In this document: positions 1-5,886 of the stretch, in pieces
Layout of the letters: each line of letters opens with the position of its first letter
How positions within the stretch are numbered: position 1 is the first letter of the stretch
Assembly: GCA_900320815.1 (NCBI GenBank)
Contig: ONTY01000156.1
Span: forward strand, 1 to 6,023
Direction: 5' to 3'
Origin: an uncultured Pseudomonadota bacterium
GTDB taxonomy: Bacteria > Pseudomonadota > Gammaproteobacteria > Burkholderiales > Burkholderiaceae_C
DNA length: 6,023 nucleotides
Position numbers and translations under genes: made by a program
Notes under the pieces: model-generated
Databases searched by the model: none
What the model saw: the letters and a program-made list of their open reading frames with translations, nothing else
What the model was told of the DNA's origin: nothing

Positions 1-916
1 CTTGCACGGTGACGGTGAACTCAATTTCCAGCACGCCTTGCTGCGAGACGTCATCGTCCATGTGGATGCGGGTGATGTCCACGCCGTCATCGGCCAGCGC
101 GGCGGTCACGCGCGCCAGCACGCCCACGCCGTTGCTCACCGTCACGACGATGTCGGCGGCAAACAGCCGCTGCGGCTCGTCCCAGGTCACGGGCACCAGG
201 CGCCCCGAGTCTTTGCGGCGCAATTCGCCAGCCGCTGGACAGCGTTCGGTGTGCACCACCAGCCCCTCGCCATGCTCGAGGTATGCCAGCACCGCATCGC
301 CCGGAATAGGGCGGCAGCAGCGCGCGTAGCGGATGCGCACATCAGGTGCGCCGTCCAGCAGCACGGCGTCCTCCTCGTGCGCCATGCCGCTTGACCCAGC
401 GCCATAGCGCGCGAGGGTGAGGGTGAGCGCGTCGGCCTGCACGCCACTCTGGCGCAGCTGCATGGCAATGTGGCGCGCCAGCACGCTGGCGCTGATGTGC
501 CCGGCGCCAATGTCGGCAAACAGCTCTTCGCGCGTGCGCTTGCCAGCAAAGTGCAGCACCTCTTCGCGCAGCGCCACGCGCCGCTCTTCATCAATGTGCG
601 GCAGCCCTTCGGCGCGCAGCGCCTGCGCGAGCAGCCGCTCGCCCAGAGCGCGCATTTCCGCTTGCTCGCGCTCGCGCAACTGGCTGCGAATGCGCGCCCG
701 TGCACGCCCGGTGCGCACAAATTGCAGCCACTCGGCTTTCGGACGGGAGCCGGCGGTGGTGAGGATTTCCACCACCTCGCCGTTGTGCAGCGGACGGCTC
801 AGCGGCACCGGCTCGCCGTTAATCTGCGCGCCCGTGGCCCGGTCGCCAACGCCGGTGTGCACGGCGTAGGCAAAGTCAATGGGCGTGGCACCCTGCGGCA
901 GCGCCAGCAGGAATTC
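1..916 (-). CDS. spoT: SpoT C-terminal half (TGS, helical, RIS and ACT regions), partial
   Basis: This is the regulatory half of the (p)ppGpp hydrolase/synthetase SpoT, read from about 916 down to the left edge with no stop, so the C-terminus lies outside the window. The TGS domain comes first: GATPIDFAYAVHTGVGD (about 840-890), followed by NGEVVEILTT. A basic helical stretch, FVRTGRARARIRSQL, follows. The RIS motif YARCCRPIPGDAV has its two Cys codons at 314-319. The ACT core GVGVLARVTAALADDGVDIT lies near 75-130. These regions sense uncharged tRNA or ribosome state and set the balance between the two catalytic domains. The frame differs from that of the N-terminal half at 1084-2094, and the intervening 911-1083 is unrelated sequence, so this part has no start of its own and is not expected to be translated as the window stands. 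The left boundary of homology may include the EF codons at 911-916. Identity is very secure; intactness is not. Confidence 0.93.
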
Positions 917-1084
917 GACATCCTGCAGTATTTCGCCAACCGCTACCGGGAAGACTACATGTTCTATGACGACCTCCGCGTGGATCGGTACGAGATGTAT
1001 TTCGAAGAGGTGAAACACAAACTCTCCGAGTCCGAGTACCTCGCGCAGTACCGCGAGGCGCTGGAGACCTTCCGCAAGATCATG
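911..1084 (+). other. Foreign coding fragment replacing the SpoT linker
   Basis: These bases do not encode SpoT on the minus strand but read as a convincing protein fragment on the plus strand: about 57 codons beginning EFDILQYFANRYREDYM and ending near REALETFRKIM. It is unusually rich in Tyr, Glu, Asp and Phe (about nine Tyr), looks helical, and differs sharply from the Ala-rich neighbours. It has neither its own start nor its own stop, so it is the inside of some larger gene. I do not recognise the family. It sits where about 70 SpoT residues (end of the synthetase domain, VAAHWxYK region, start of TGS) should be. There are no terminal inverted repeats, target duplication or transposase. 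The hexamer GAATTC (911-916) fits both the SpoT reading (Glu-Phe before LLALPQGATP) and the foreign reading, so it may be the join. A chimeric assembly or library artefact is the most likely cause; a true replacement event is possible. Confidence 0.75.
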
Positions 1085-2094
1085 GCAGCGGTGCGGATGT
1101 GCACGTACAGCGTGGTGCCTTTGGGACCCAGCAACTCGGTGTGCAGCGACTGGTAGCCGTTGCTCTTGGGCATGGCGATGTAGTCCTTGAAGCGCCCGGG
1201 CACGGGTTTGAAGAGCTGGTGCAGCACACCCAGCGCCGCATAGCACTGCTGCGGGCTGCTGGCGATGACGTGCAGCACGTGCTGGTCGCTGACTTGCGCC
1301 AGCGTCTTGCGTCCGCCTTCGCGCATGCGCCGGTAAACGGAAGGCAGCGTGCGCTCATGCACGCTGATGCCCGCCTGCACCTGCGCGGCAGCAAACGCGG
1401 CCTGCACCTGTGCGCACAACTGCGCAATGGCGCTGCTGCTGCGCGCGCGCGCGTTGTGCATTGCGCGCCGCAGCACGTCGTAGCGCCAGGGGTGGGTAAA
1501 GCGCAGCGCCAGCTCCTGCAACTCGCGCTGCGCCTGGTGCAGGCCAAGCCGCGCGGCAATGGGGGCGTAAATCTCCAGCGTCTCGCCGCTGATGCGCGCC
1601 CACTTGCGCTGCGGCGAGCTGCCCAGCGTGCGCATGTTGTGCAGCCGGTCGGCGAGTTTGATGAGGATGACGCGCATGTCGTGCGCCGTCGCCAGCAGCA
1701 TCTTGCGAAATGACTCCGCCTGCCCCTGCTCGCGCGAGGAAAACTGCAGCTTGTCGAGCTTGGTCAGCCCGTCCACCATGTCGGCCACCGGCGTGCCAAA
1801 ACGCTCGGCCAGCGCGGCGTGTTGCACGCCGCAGTCCTCCATCACGTCGTGCAGCAGCGCCGCAGCAATCGCGGGAGCATCCAGCTTCCACGCCGCCGCC
1901 TGCCCGGCCACGGCCACCGGGTGTGTGATGTATGGCTCGCCGCTGTGGCGCGTCTGCCCCGCGTGCGCGGCGGTGGCAAACGTATAGGCTGCGCGCACCT
2001 CCTCCAATTCATCGGCATTCAAATAGCCAAGCTGCGCGGCAAGCGGGGCGAAGTAATCGCTTGGAACAGTTTGTTGTGCAAGGGTGTGGGGCAT
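1084..2094 (-). CDS. spoT: SpoT N-terminal half: HD hydrolase and degenerate synthetase, interrupted
   Basis: SpoT hydrolyses (p)ppGpp and in many bacteria also makes it. The ATG at 2094 is chosen because GGAG lies 10 bases upstream and the SpoT-like sequence starts just after; upstream in-frame codons overlap a terminator and rpoZ. The HD domain is complete: HAGQTRHSGEPYITHP (about 44-59), LLHDVMED (80-87), KLDKLQF (112-118) and LADRLHNMRTLG (147-158). The synthetase domain keeps its fold markers PGRFKDYIAMPKSNGYQSLHT (299-319), but the usual GR(E/P)KH is VHERT (245-249), the D-x-x-A-x-R-V segment is DQHVLHV (270-276), and the Glu of the usual E-[VI]-Q-I-R-T motif is Tyr330 (YVHIRT). The enzyme is therefore probably hydrolase-only. 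SpoT sequence ends at Met338 (1081-1083). Read as given, translation enters foreign sequence and stops at 964-966, giving a product of about 376 residues without the regulatory half. It follows gmk and rpoZ in the classical cluster. Confidence 0.94.
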
Positions 2095-2108
2095 GGTTGT
2101 CAGGCTCC
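2095..2108 (-). promoter_or_regulatory. spoT ribosome binding site region
   Basis: On the minus strand TTGGAG ends 10 bases before the ATG at 2094. This is a modest Shine-Dalgarno match at slightly long spacing. It supports this start over an in-frame upstream ATG near 2169 that has no such site. Confidence 0.55.
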
Positions 2109-2189
2109 AAGGGGCTGATGCCTTGTGGGCAGGGTTGAGGAAAATGGTTGGCGCGCCTTGTGGACGCATGTTTTTATCGTGGGAAAAAG

Positions 2190-2228
2190 CGAAAAAAAAG
2201 CGCCGGCACACACAGTGCGGCGCTTTTT
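2190..2228 (-). terminator. Intrinsic terminator between rpoZ and spoT
   Basis: A perfect 11-base inverted repeat (AAAAAGCGCCG at 2195-2205 and CGGCGCTTTTT at 2218-2228) encloses a 12-base loop. Read on the minus strand, a GC-rich stem is followed by an uninterrupted run of eight T (bases 2199-2192). This is a textbook Rho-independent terminator placed 12 bases after the rpoZ stop and about 100 bases before spoT. It would end most gmk-rpoZ transcripts, with spoT receiving read-through or using its own promoter; I saw no convincing promoter in 2095-2190. The plus strand has five T after the stem, so the element could work weakly in both directions. Confidence 0.88.
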
Positions 2229-2239
2229 GGGCGGCTCTG

Positions 2240-2440
2240 TCAGGGCACTTTCCGGAGCATTTCCAGCCCCACTTTGCCAGCGGCAATTTCGCGCAGCGCC
2301 GTGACGGCGGGTTTGTCGCGCGTTTCCACGCGCGGCGTATGCCCTTGCGCGAGCATACGCGCACGGTAGGTGGCCGCCAGCACAAGCTGAAAGCGGTTGG
2401 GGATTTGCTGCAAGCAGTCTTCAACAGTGACTCGTGCCAT
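2240..2440 (-). CDS. rpoZ: RNA polymerase omega subunit
   Basis: The 66-residue protein [20 protein letters not shown]... is a typical short omega subunit, which binds the beta' subunit, helps assemble RNA polymerase, and in proteobacteria forms part of one ppGpp site. The conserved core is visible: ARVTVEDC (2-9), [14 protein letters not shown] (15-28), and [17 protein letters not shown] (42-58), matching the family's [18 protein letters not shown] helix. The start at 2440 is supported by AGAGGT (2448-2453) seven bases upstream; longer in-frame extensions carry no family sequence. It lies 58 bases downstream of gmk and is followed by a strong terminator before spoT. At 66 residues it is close to the usual betaproteobacterial length (about 67). 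It shows no sign of damage. Confidence 0.95.
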   Translation of the reverse strand: MARVTVEDCLQQIPNRFQLVLAATYRARMLAQGHTPRVETRDKPAVTALREIAAGKVGLEMLRKVP

Positions 2441-2447
2441 ATTCAAT

Positions 2448-2453
2448 ACCTCT
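2448..2453 (-). promoter_or_regulatory. rpoZ Shine-Dalgarno
   Basis: AGAGGT on the minus strand, seven bases before the rpoZ ATG. It fixes the start of this short gene against longer in-frame alternatives reaching to about 2554. Confidence 0.75.
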
Positions 2454-2498
2454 GGTTGTCGTGGATTGATGGTGTCGGTGGATTTTGAAAACTTATTT

Positions 2499-3122
2499 TT
2501 ATGCAATGCCGAGCGCGGTGAAAACATCCGCCTGCGCCGCACGCTGCCGCGCATATTTCAGGCGCTGCGCCACCACAATGCTCTGCAACTCGCGCAGCGC
2601 CTGCTCAAAAACATCATTAATAATAACAAAATCAAACTGCGCCGCTCGCACCATTTCAGCGCGCGCATTCGCCAGCCGCTGCGCAATCACCTCAGGCGCA
2701 TCTTCGCCGCGCCCAGCCAAACGCGCACGCAGCGCCTGCATGCTCGGCGGCAACACAAAAATCAGCACTGCCTGCGGAAATGCCGCGCGCACTTGCAGCG
2801 CGCCCTGCCAGTCAATTTCCAGCAGCGCATCGCCTGCGGCCAGCCGCGCCTGCACCGCCTGCCTTGAGGTGCCATAGCTGTGCCCGTGCACCGTGGCGCT
2901 TTCCAGAAACTCGCCGCGCCCCTGCATGGCGGCGAACTCAGAGGCAGAAACAAAAAAATACTCCCGCCCATGCTGCTCCGCACCACGTGGCGCACGCGTG
3001 GTGTGCGACACCGTCACGCCCAACAGCGGGTCTGCGGCCAGCAGCGCGCGCACCAGACTGGACTTGCCCGCGCCGCTGGGCGCCGAGAGGACGAACAGAT
3101 TGGCTGTGTCTTGGTCTTGCAT
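2499..3122 (-). CDS. gmk: Guanylate kinase
   Basis: Gmk phosphorylates GMP to GDP with ATP in the cytoplasm, feeding GTP, dGTP and (p)ppGpp pools. The 207-residue protein has the expected layout: [17 protein letters not shown] (8-24) with the P-loop, the GMP-binding segment VSHTTRAPR (38-46) and GREYFFV (52-58), then [31 protein letters not shown] and [19 protein letters not shown] for the lid, and [14 protein letters not shown] near the end. All key motifs are present and the length is normal (about 205 residues). The ATG at 3122 is preferred; an in-frame GTG at 3128 would add two residues, and neither has a strong Shine-Dalgarno. It is the first clear member of the gmk-rpoZ-spoT cluster, 58 bases upstream of rpoZ. 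Confidence 0.97.
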   Translation of the reverse strand: MQDQDTANLFVLSAPSGAGKSSLVRALLAADPLLGVTVSHTTRAPRGAEQHGREYFFVSASEFAAMQGRGEFLESATVHGHSYGTSRQAVQARLAAGDALLEIDWQGALQVRAAFPQAVLIFVLPPSMQALRARLAGRGEDAPEVIAQRLANARAEMVRAAQFDFVIINDVFEQALRELQSIVVAQRLKYARQRAAQADVFTALGIA

Positions 3123-3241
3123 ATGCACCGATTGTGCGCTGCAACATCAGGCCACGCAAGAAGCCGCAATGCCTCCTGTCATCGGTTGCTCAATTCCTGC
3201 CTTGTGCGCCGGCCACAAAGATGGCGGCAAAGCGCCACGGC

Positions 3242-3973
3242 TCATTTTTGAAAATCACGCGGCGCGGCAGCGCGGCGGCGGCGGGCAGCATCCAGTTGCT
3301 GCGCGGCAGCGGCTGGCTCCCGGCCCAGGGAGGCAGCAAACCCCTCCACGCTGCCGCCAGCCGCTTCAAAAGCGCGCAGCAGCGCCTCATCGCGCGCTGC
3401 TTGCCCGGCAGCTTGGCGCAGCGCAGCGTCCAGCGCCGCGTCCGCCTCTTCGCCCAAGCTGCCTTGGCTGCGGATGGCATCGCCCCACGGGCCGGGCGCC
3501 ACGCCGCTGTGTGCCCAGGCTTGCACAGCGCGACGGCGCAGCCAGGCGCCCTGCCCTTGGCCGCTGCGGCGCTGGCGACGGCGCGCGAGTTCAACCAACG
3601 CCTGCCACAGGTGTTCGGGCGCCACGGCAGCGGCGGCGTTGCCCTCCAAATCCAGGCGCGCAGCGCCGCTGGCGAGCGCGTGCAAATAGCGCGTGCTGCG
3701 GGTGTGCAGCCGCAGCGCCGCGCGCAGCGCGGTGTGCGGCACTTCGGGGTGGGCGGCGGCCAGCTCTTGAAAAATGCCGAGTTTCATCGGCGCGGGCGTT
3801 TCGCCAAACAGCAACGGATGCCAGACGCCAAGCTGCGCCAGCAGCGCCTGCGCCCGCTCGCTTTGGCGCTGGCGACGGCTGGCGGCGCCGTCTTGGGCAG
3901 CGGCAGGTGTGGCCGCAGGGTCAGTGGTGGCAGCGGCAGGCTGGGAAGGCGCAAAAGAGGTGTCGTCGCTCAT
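3242..3973 (-). CDS. ProQ/FinO-domain RNA-binding protein
   Basis: This 243-residue protein contains a ProQ/FinO domain, a family of RNA chaperones that bind structured sRNAs and mRNA 3' ends. The domain runs about 44-132: LLAQLGVWHPLLFGETPAPMKLGIFQ-type opening (44-69), HTALRAALRLHTRSTRYLHAL (80-100), then ASGAARLDLEGN (101-112) and APEHLWQALVEL (118-129), which are the signature YL-x-x-L-x-x-GA-x-R-x-DL-x-G elements. The first 35 residues are an Ala/Pro/Thr-rich, probably disordered tail. After the domain comes an Arg/Gln basic stretch (131-148) and a helical Ala-rich region ending EALLRAFEAAGGSVEGFAASLGR and a basic tail, of unknown function. The ATG at 3973 fits the start of the protein; an in-frame TTG at 4057 would add 28 unlikely residues. 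No strong Shine-Dalgarno is seen. The 119-base gap to gmk leaves co-transcription open. A specific orthology to ProQ is not claimed. Confidence 0.86.
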   Translation of the reverse strand: MSDDTSFAPSQPAAATTDPAATPAAAQDGAASRRQRQSERAQALLAQLGVWHPLLFGETPAPMKLGIFQELAAAHPEVPHTALRAALRLHTRSTRYLHALASGAARLDLEGNAAAAVAPEHLWQALVELARRRQRRSGQGQGAWLRRRAVQAWAHSGVAPGPWGDAIRSQGSLGEEADAALDAALRQAAGQAARDEALLRAFEAAGGSVEGFAASLGREPAAAAQQLDAARRRRAAAPRDFQK

Positions 3974-4309
3974 GGCACATGGACAAGAAGTGTCTTGTTG
4001 AAAAAGGAAAAAAAGAGAACACGGCGACTGGAGTGCGCCGCTCGCGTCGGCAGGCAAATACTCTCAATGCCATCTATTTACTACCCGTATCTTTTACGGG
4101 CGTGCAGAGGATACTCTATTATTTGCAATCGCAGCATCACTTGGGAAAGCCGCGCTGGCACCCGCCTGTGACGATGGGGAAGACAGAGTTTCCGCGCCGC
4201 TGCAAGGCTCAAACACACACAGCGACGCAAGGGCGGCTCTCCAGGCAAGGCCGTTGGTATAGAGCCATTTGCTCTTGTATCAAGCTGGCAACAGCTCATT
4301 GAGACTCAT

Positions 4310-4323
4310 AGTATCAAGATACT
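4310..4323. repeat. Perfect-arm dyad AGTATC-AA-GATACT
   Basis: Two 6-base arms, AGTATC (4310-4315) and GATACT (4318-4323), are perfect inverted copies around AA. The compact size suits a regulator operator more than an RNA hairpin, because a 2-base loop is too tight. Related GTATC/GATAC words occur at 4087, 4110, 4277 and 4431. Function is inferred only. Confidence 0.35.
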
Positions 4324-4366
4324 CAAAGAGCACATCAACGTTTGCCTGCTTATTATGCGGGCTATG

Positions 4367-4390
4367 CGGTAATACCCTAAACCTTTACCG
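4367..4390. repeat. Inverted repeat CGGTAA-N12-TTACCG
   Basis: Perfect 6-base arms at 4367-4372 and 4385-4390 are separated by 12 bases, placed about 50 bases before the small ORF that precedes lolD. The spacing fits two half-sites on one face of the helix, or a weak RNA stem. No known regulator is assigned. Confidence 0.3.
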
Positions 4391-4423
4391 GTGCGACAGG
4401 ACGTGCTGATTCCACGAAGTTTC

Positions 4424-4430
4424 CAAAGGG
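4424..4430 (+). promoter_or_regulatory. Shine-Dalgarno of the small ORF before lolD
   Basis: AAAGGGG lies seven bases before the ATG at 4438. It is the best ribosome binding site in this region, whereas the lolD ATG at 4565 has no purine-rich site of its own. Confidence 0.5.
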
Positions 4431-4437
4431 GTATCTT

Positions 4438-4575
4438 ATGTTTGCCGGCATATATTACTGCCTATCAAATGCCTTACGGTGCAGTATTTTTTTATCCTGC
4501 GCGTCGCTGGCTCCCGCACAATGCGCGCCCTCGCCGCTTGCTGGCTCAAAAAATTGCCGCTGCCATGACAACTGA
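4438..4575 (+). CDS. Small Cys-rich ORF overlapping lolD start (possible leader peptide)
   Basis: A 45-residue ORF begins [15 protein letters not shown] and ends SKNCRCHDN. It has a good Shine-Dalgarno (AAAGGGG, seven bases upstream), and its TGA (4573-4575) lies just inside lolD, overlapping the lolD start by 11 bases. That layout is typical of translational coupling, in which ribosomes ending the small ORF restart at lolD, and it would explain the missing lolD ribosome site. The peptide has six Cys (residues 8, 15, 21, 29, 40, 42) and a short hydrophobic stretch (about 16-25). I do not recognise it. It could be a leader peptide, a small secreted or membrane peptide, or a chance frame; conservation in relatives would decide. 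The competing view is that lolD starts further upstream in its own frame, for example at ATG 4469. Confidence 0.35.
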   Translation: MFAGIYYCLSNALRCSIFLSCASLAPAQCAPSPLAGSKNCRCHDN

Positions 4576-5272
4576 TGAACACAACGCCACTGCCGCGCTG
4601 CCCGTATTGCAAGCGCGTGCGCTGGCCAAACGCTTTGCCGAAGGGACGCTGGACGTCGCCGTGCTGCACGGTGTGGATTTGCAAGTGCACGCAGGGCAAA
4701 CGCTGGCCATCGTGGGGCAATCGGGTTCGGGCAAAAGCACGCTGCTGCACCTGCTCGGTGGCCTGGACGCGCCCACGGGCGGCAGCGTGCAACTGATGGG
4801 GCACGACTGGGCGCAGCTTTCGCCCACCGCGCAGGGCGCACTCAGGAATCAATACCTGGGTTTCATCTACCAGTTCCACCATCTGCTGCCCGAGTTCACG
4901 GCACTGGAAAACGCCGCCATGCCGCTGCTGGTGCGCCGCACACCGCGCGATGCCGCACTGGCCGCAGCGGCTCAAATGCTGCAGCGCGTGGGGCTGGGGC
5001 AGCGCGCGCAGCACCGCCCCGCTGAGCTTTCCGGCGGCGAGCGGCAGCGCGTGGCGATTGCACGCGCCCTCATCACGCAGCCCGCGTGCGTGCTCGCCGA
5101 TGAGCCAACGGGCAACCTGGACCGCAGCAGCGCCGAGGCAGCCTTTGCCCTCATGCTGGAACTCGCCGCCAGCGGCGGCGCGGCGCTGGTGCTGGTCACG
5201 CACGACGAGGCGCTGGCCGCGCGCTGCCAGCAGCAGGCCGAATTGGTGCACGGGCGGCTGCAGATGCGCTAA
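4565..5272 (+). CDS. lolD: LolD-type lipoprotein-releasing ABC transporter ATPase
   Basis: LolD is the ATPase of LolCDE, which extracts outer-membrane lipoproteins from the inner membrane and passes them to LolA. The 235-residue protein has every ABC motif: Walker [10 protein letters not shown] (51-59), Q-loop [17 protein letters not shown] (100-116), signature [15 protein letters not shown] (155-169), Walker [12 protein letters not shown] (176-186) and H-loop LVTHDEA (210-216). The Q-loop wording [21 protein letters not shown] is characteristic of LolD rather than MacB or FtsE. The ATG at 4565 gives a normal-length protein that starts shortly before the first ABC strand, but it has no Shine-Dalgarno. 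The frame stays open upstream to 4391 with a further ATG at 4469, though the added residues look non-native. No lolC/lolE permease gene lies next to it in this window, unlike the usual lolCD arrangement. A small ORF overlaps the start. Confidence 0.94.
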   Translation: MTTDEHNATAALPVLQARALAKRFAEGTLDVAVLHGVDLQVHAGQTLAIVGQSGSGKSTLLHLLGGLDAPTGGSVQLMGHDWAQLSPTAQGALRNQYLGFIYQFHHLLPEFTALENAAMPLLVRRTPRDAALAAAAQMLQRVGLGQRAQHRPAELSGGERQRVAIARALITQPACVLADEPTGNLDRSSAEAAFALMLELAASGGAALVLVTHDEALAARCQQQAELVHGRLQMR

Positions 5273-5278
5273 GCAGTC

Positions 5279-5312
5279 CGCGATAGCATCGCGCGCTCTT
5301 CTTTTCTTTTTT
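5279..5312 (+). terminator. Possible terminator after lolD
   Basis: CGCGAT (5279-5284) and ATCGCG (5288-5293) form a 6-bp stem with an AGC loop, followed after a few bases by the T-rich run CTTCTTTTCTTTTTT (5298-5312). It lies six bases after the lolD stop and before the next gene. The short stem and the gap before the T-run make it a moderate candidate. Confidence 0.5.
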
Positions 5313-5314
5313 CC

Positions 5315-5319
5315 AAGGA
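5315..5319 (+). promoter_or_regulatory. Shine-Dalgarno of DUF937 gene
   Basis: AAGGA lies nine bases before the ATG at 5329 and supports that start. Confidence 0.7.
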
Positions 5320-5328
5320 ACCACCGCC

Positions 5329-5886
5329 ATGAGCGAATCCCTCATCAACGACCTGCTGGGCCAGCTGCAAGGTGCGCCCATGCAAAACATGGCCGAACAA
5401 CTGGGCACCGATACCGCCACGGCCAGCGAGGCCATTTCGGCGGCGCTGCCCATGATTGTTGGCGCCATGAACGCCAATGCCCAGCAGCCGGGCGGCGCCG
5501 ACAACCTGCTGGGGGCACTCGAGCGCGACCACAGCGGCGCCGACGCGCTGGACATGAGCAGCCTGATTGGCGGGCTGCTCGGTGGCGGCGCTGCACCAGG
5601 CGCTGCTGCGGCAGTTGAGCCGCGAGATGCTCGGTGGGATGCTGGGCAACGTCGTCAGCGCCGGACTGGCCAACGCACTGGGCGGCGGCGGACGCAACCA
5701 GGCCAGCAGCGGCGGGCTGGGCGGCATGCTGGGCAACGTGGTCGGCGCCGGACTGGCCAACGCCGTCACCGGCGGACGCAACCAGGCTGGCGGCGGCGGA
5801 CTGGGCGGCATGCTGGGCAACGTGGTCGGCGCTGGCCTGGCCAACGCTGTCACCGGCGGGCGCAGCCAGGCTGGCGGCGGCGGGCT
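5329..5886 (+). CDS. DUF937/YidB-like protein, frame-shifted and truncated by a junction
   Basis: The N-terminal region, MSESLINDLLGQLQG... then ATASEAISAALPMIVGAMNANA and GADNLLGALERDHSG, matches DUF937/YidB-like proteins, which are small Gly/Leu-rich bacterial proteins of unclear role. From the ATG at 5329 this frame is good to about LIGGLLGGGAAPGAAA (to about 5610). It then turns into Arg/Gln/His-rich nonsense (QRRQRRTGQRTGRRR), although no stop occurs. The family-like sequence continues one frame over as EMLGGMLGNVVSAGLANALG from about 5624. A one-base-type frameshift must lie within about 5580-5626: a sequencing error, a mutation, or less likely recoding. The second part holds near-identical repeats of GLGGMLGNVVGAGLANAVTG. 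In the last repeat the sequence switches at 5883-5886 to an unrelated gene, so the natural C-terminus is absent. A Shine-Dalgarno (AAGGA) supports the start. Confidence 0.75.
5627..5886 (+). repeat. Tandem 84-87 bp coding repeats
   Basis: Three copies of a unit around ATGCTGGGCAACGT begin their ATGs at 5639, 5726 and 5810 (spacing 87 and 84 bases, multiples of three). Units two and three are nearly identical and encode LGGMLGNVVGAGLANAVTGGR with NQ or SQ and an AGGGG linker. The third unit is cut at 5886. Such repeats are prone to copy-number change and to assembly breaks. Confidence 0.85.

Larger units (their letters stand above)
3974..4437. other. Gene-poor divergent intergenic region
   Basis: This stretch lies between the divergent proQ-like gene (minus) and the lolD unit (plus) and has visibly lower GC than its surroundings from about 4055. 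Short open frames exist here (for example plus-strand ATGs at 4068 and 4174, and minus-strand 4299-4081), but none has a Shine-Dalgarno or family-like sequence. It contains a small hairpin CCCGTA-TCTTT-TACGGG (4084-4100), the dyads listed separately, and several GTATC/GATAC words. It should hold the promoters of both divergent units, but no -35/-10 pair is good enough to call. I saw no tRNA, rRNA or known riboswitch. Confidence 0.6.

Noticed and set aside
911..928. GAATTC and CTGCAG sites close together, resembling a cloning polylinker
   Set aside because: The bases between do not match a known polylinker and the following sequence reads as protein coding, so vector contamination is not supported. 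Chance sites in a coding fragment are sufficient.
470..1156. Plus-strand 228-codon ORF across the spoT junction
   Set aside because: Only its 911-1084 part looks like protein. The rest is antisense SpoT, so it is not one gene.
4081..4299. Minus-strand 72-codon ORF in the intergenic region
   Set aside because: No ribosome binding site, no recognisable family, and irregular composition; it is treated as chance.
2780..4302. Long plus-strand open frames opposite gmk and the ProQ-like gene
   Set aside because: They lie antisense to clear genes in GC-rich DNA. Their products are low-complexity Arg/Ala/Pro/Gln strings without any family motif.
4442..4470. Possible promoter TTGCCG-N17-TCAAAT before lolD
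   Set aside because: Each hexamer matches only four of six consensus bases, and it lies inside the small ORF, so it is too weak to call.
5269..5853. Minus-strand Pro-rich repeat ORF opposite the DUF937 gene
   Set aside because: Its PTTLPSMPPSPPPPAWLRPP repeats are the reverse reading of the Gly-rich tandem repeats. The plus strand carries the DUF937 match and a Shine-Dalgarno.
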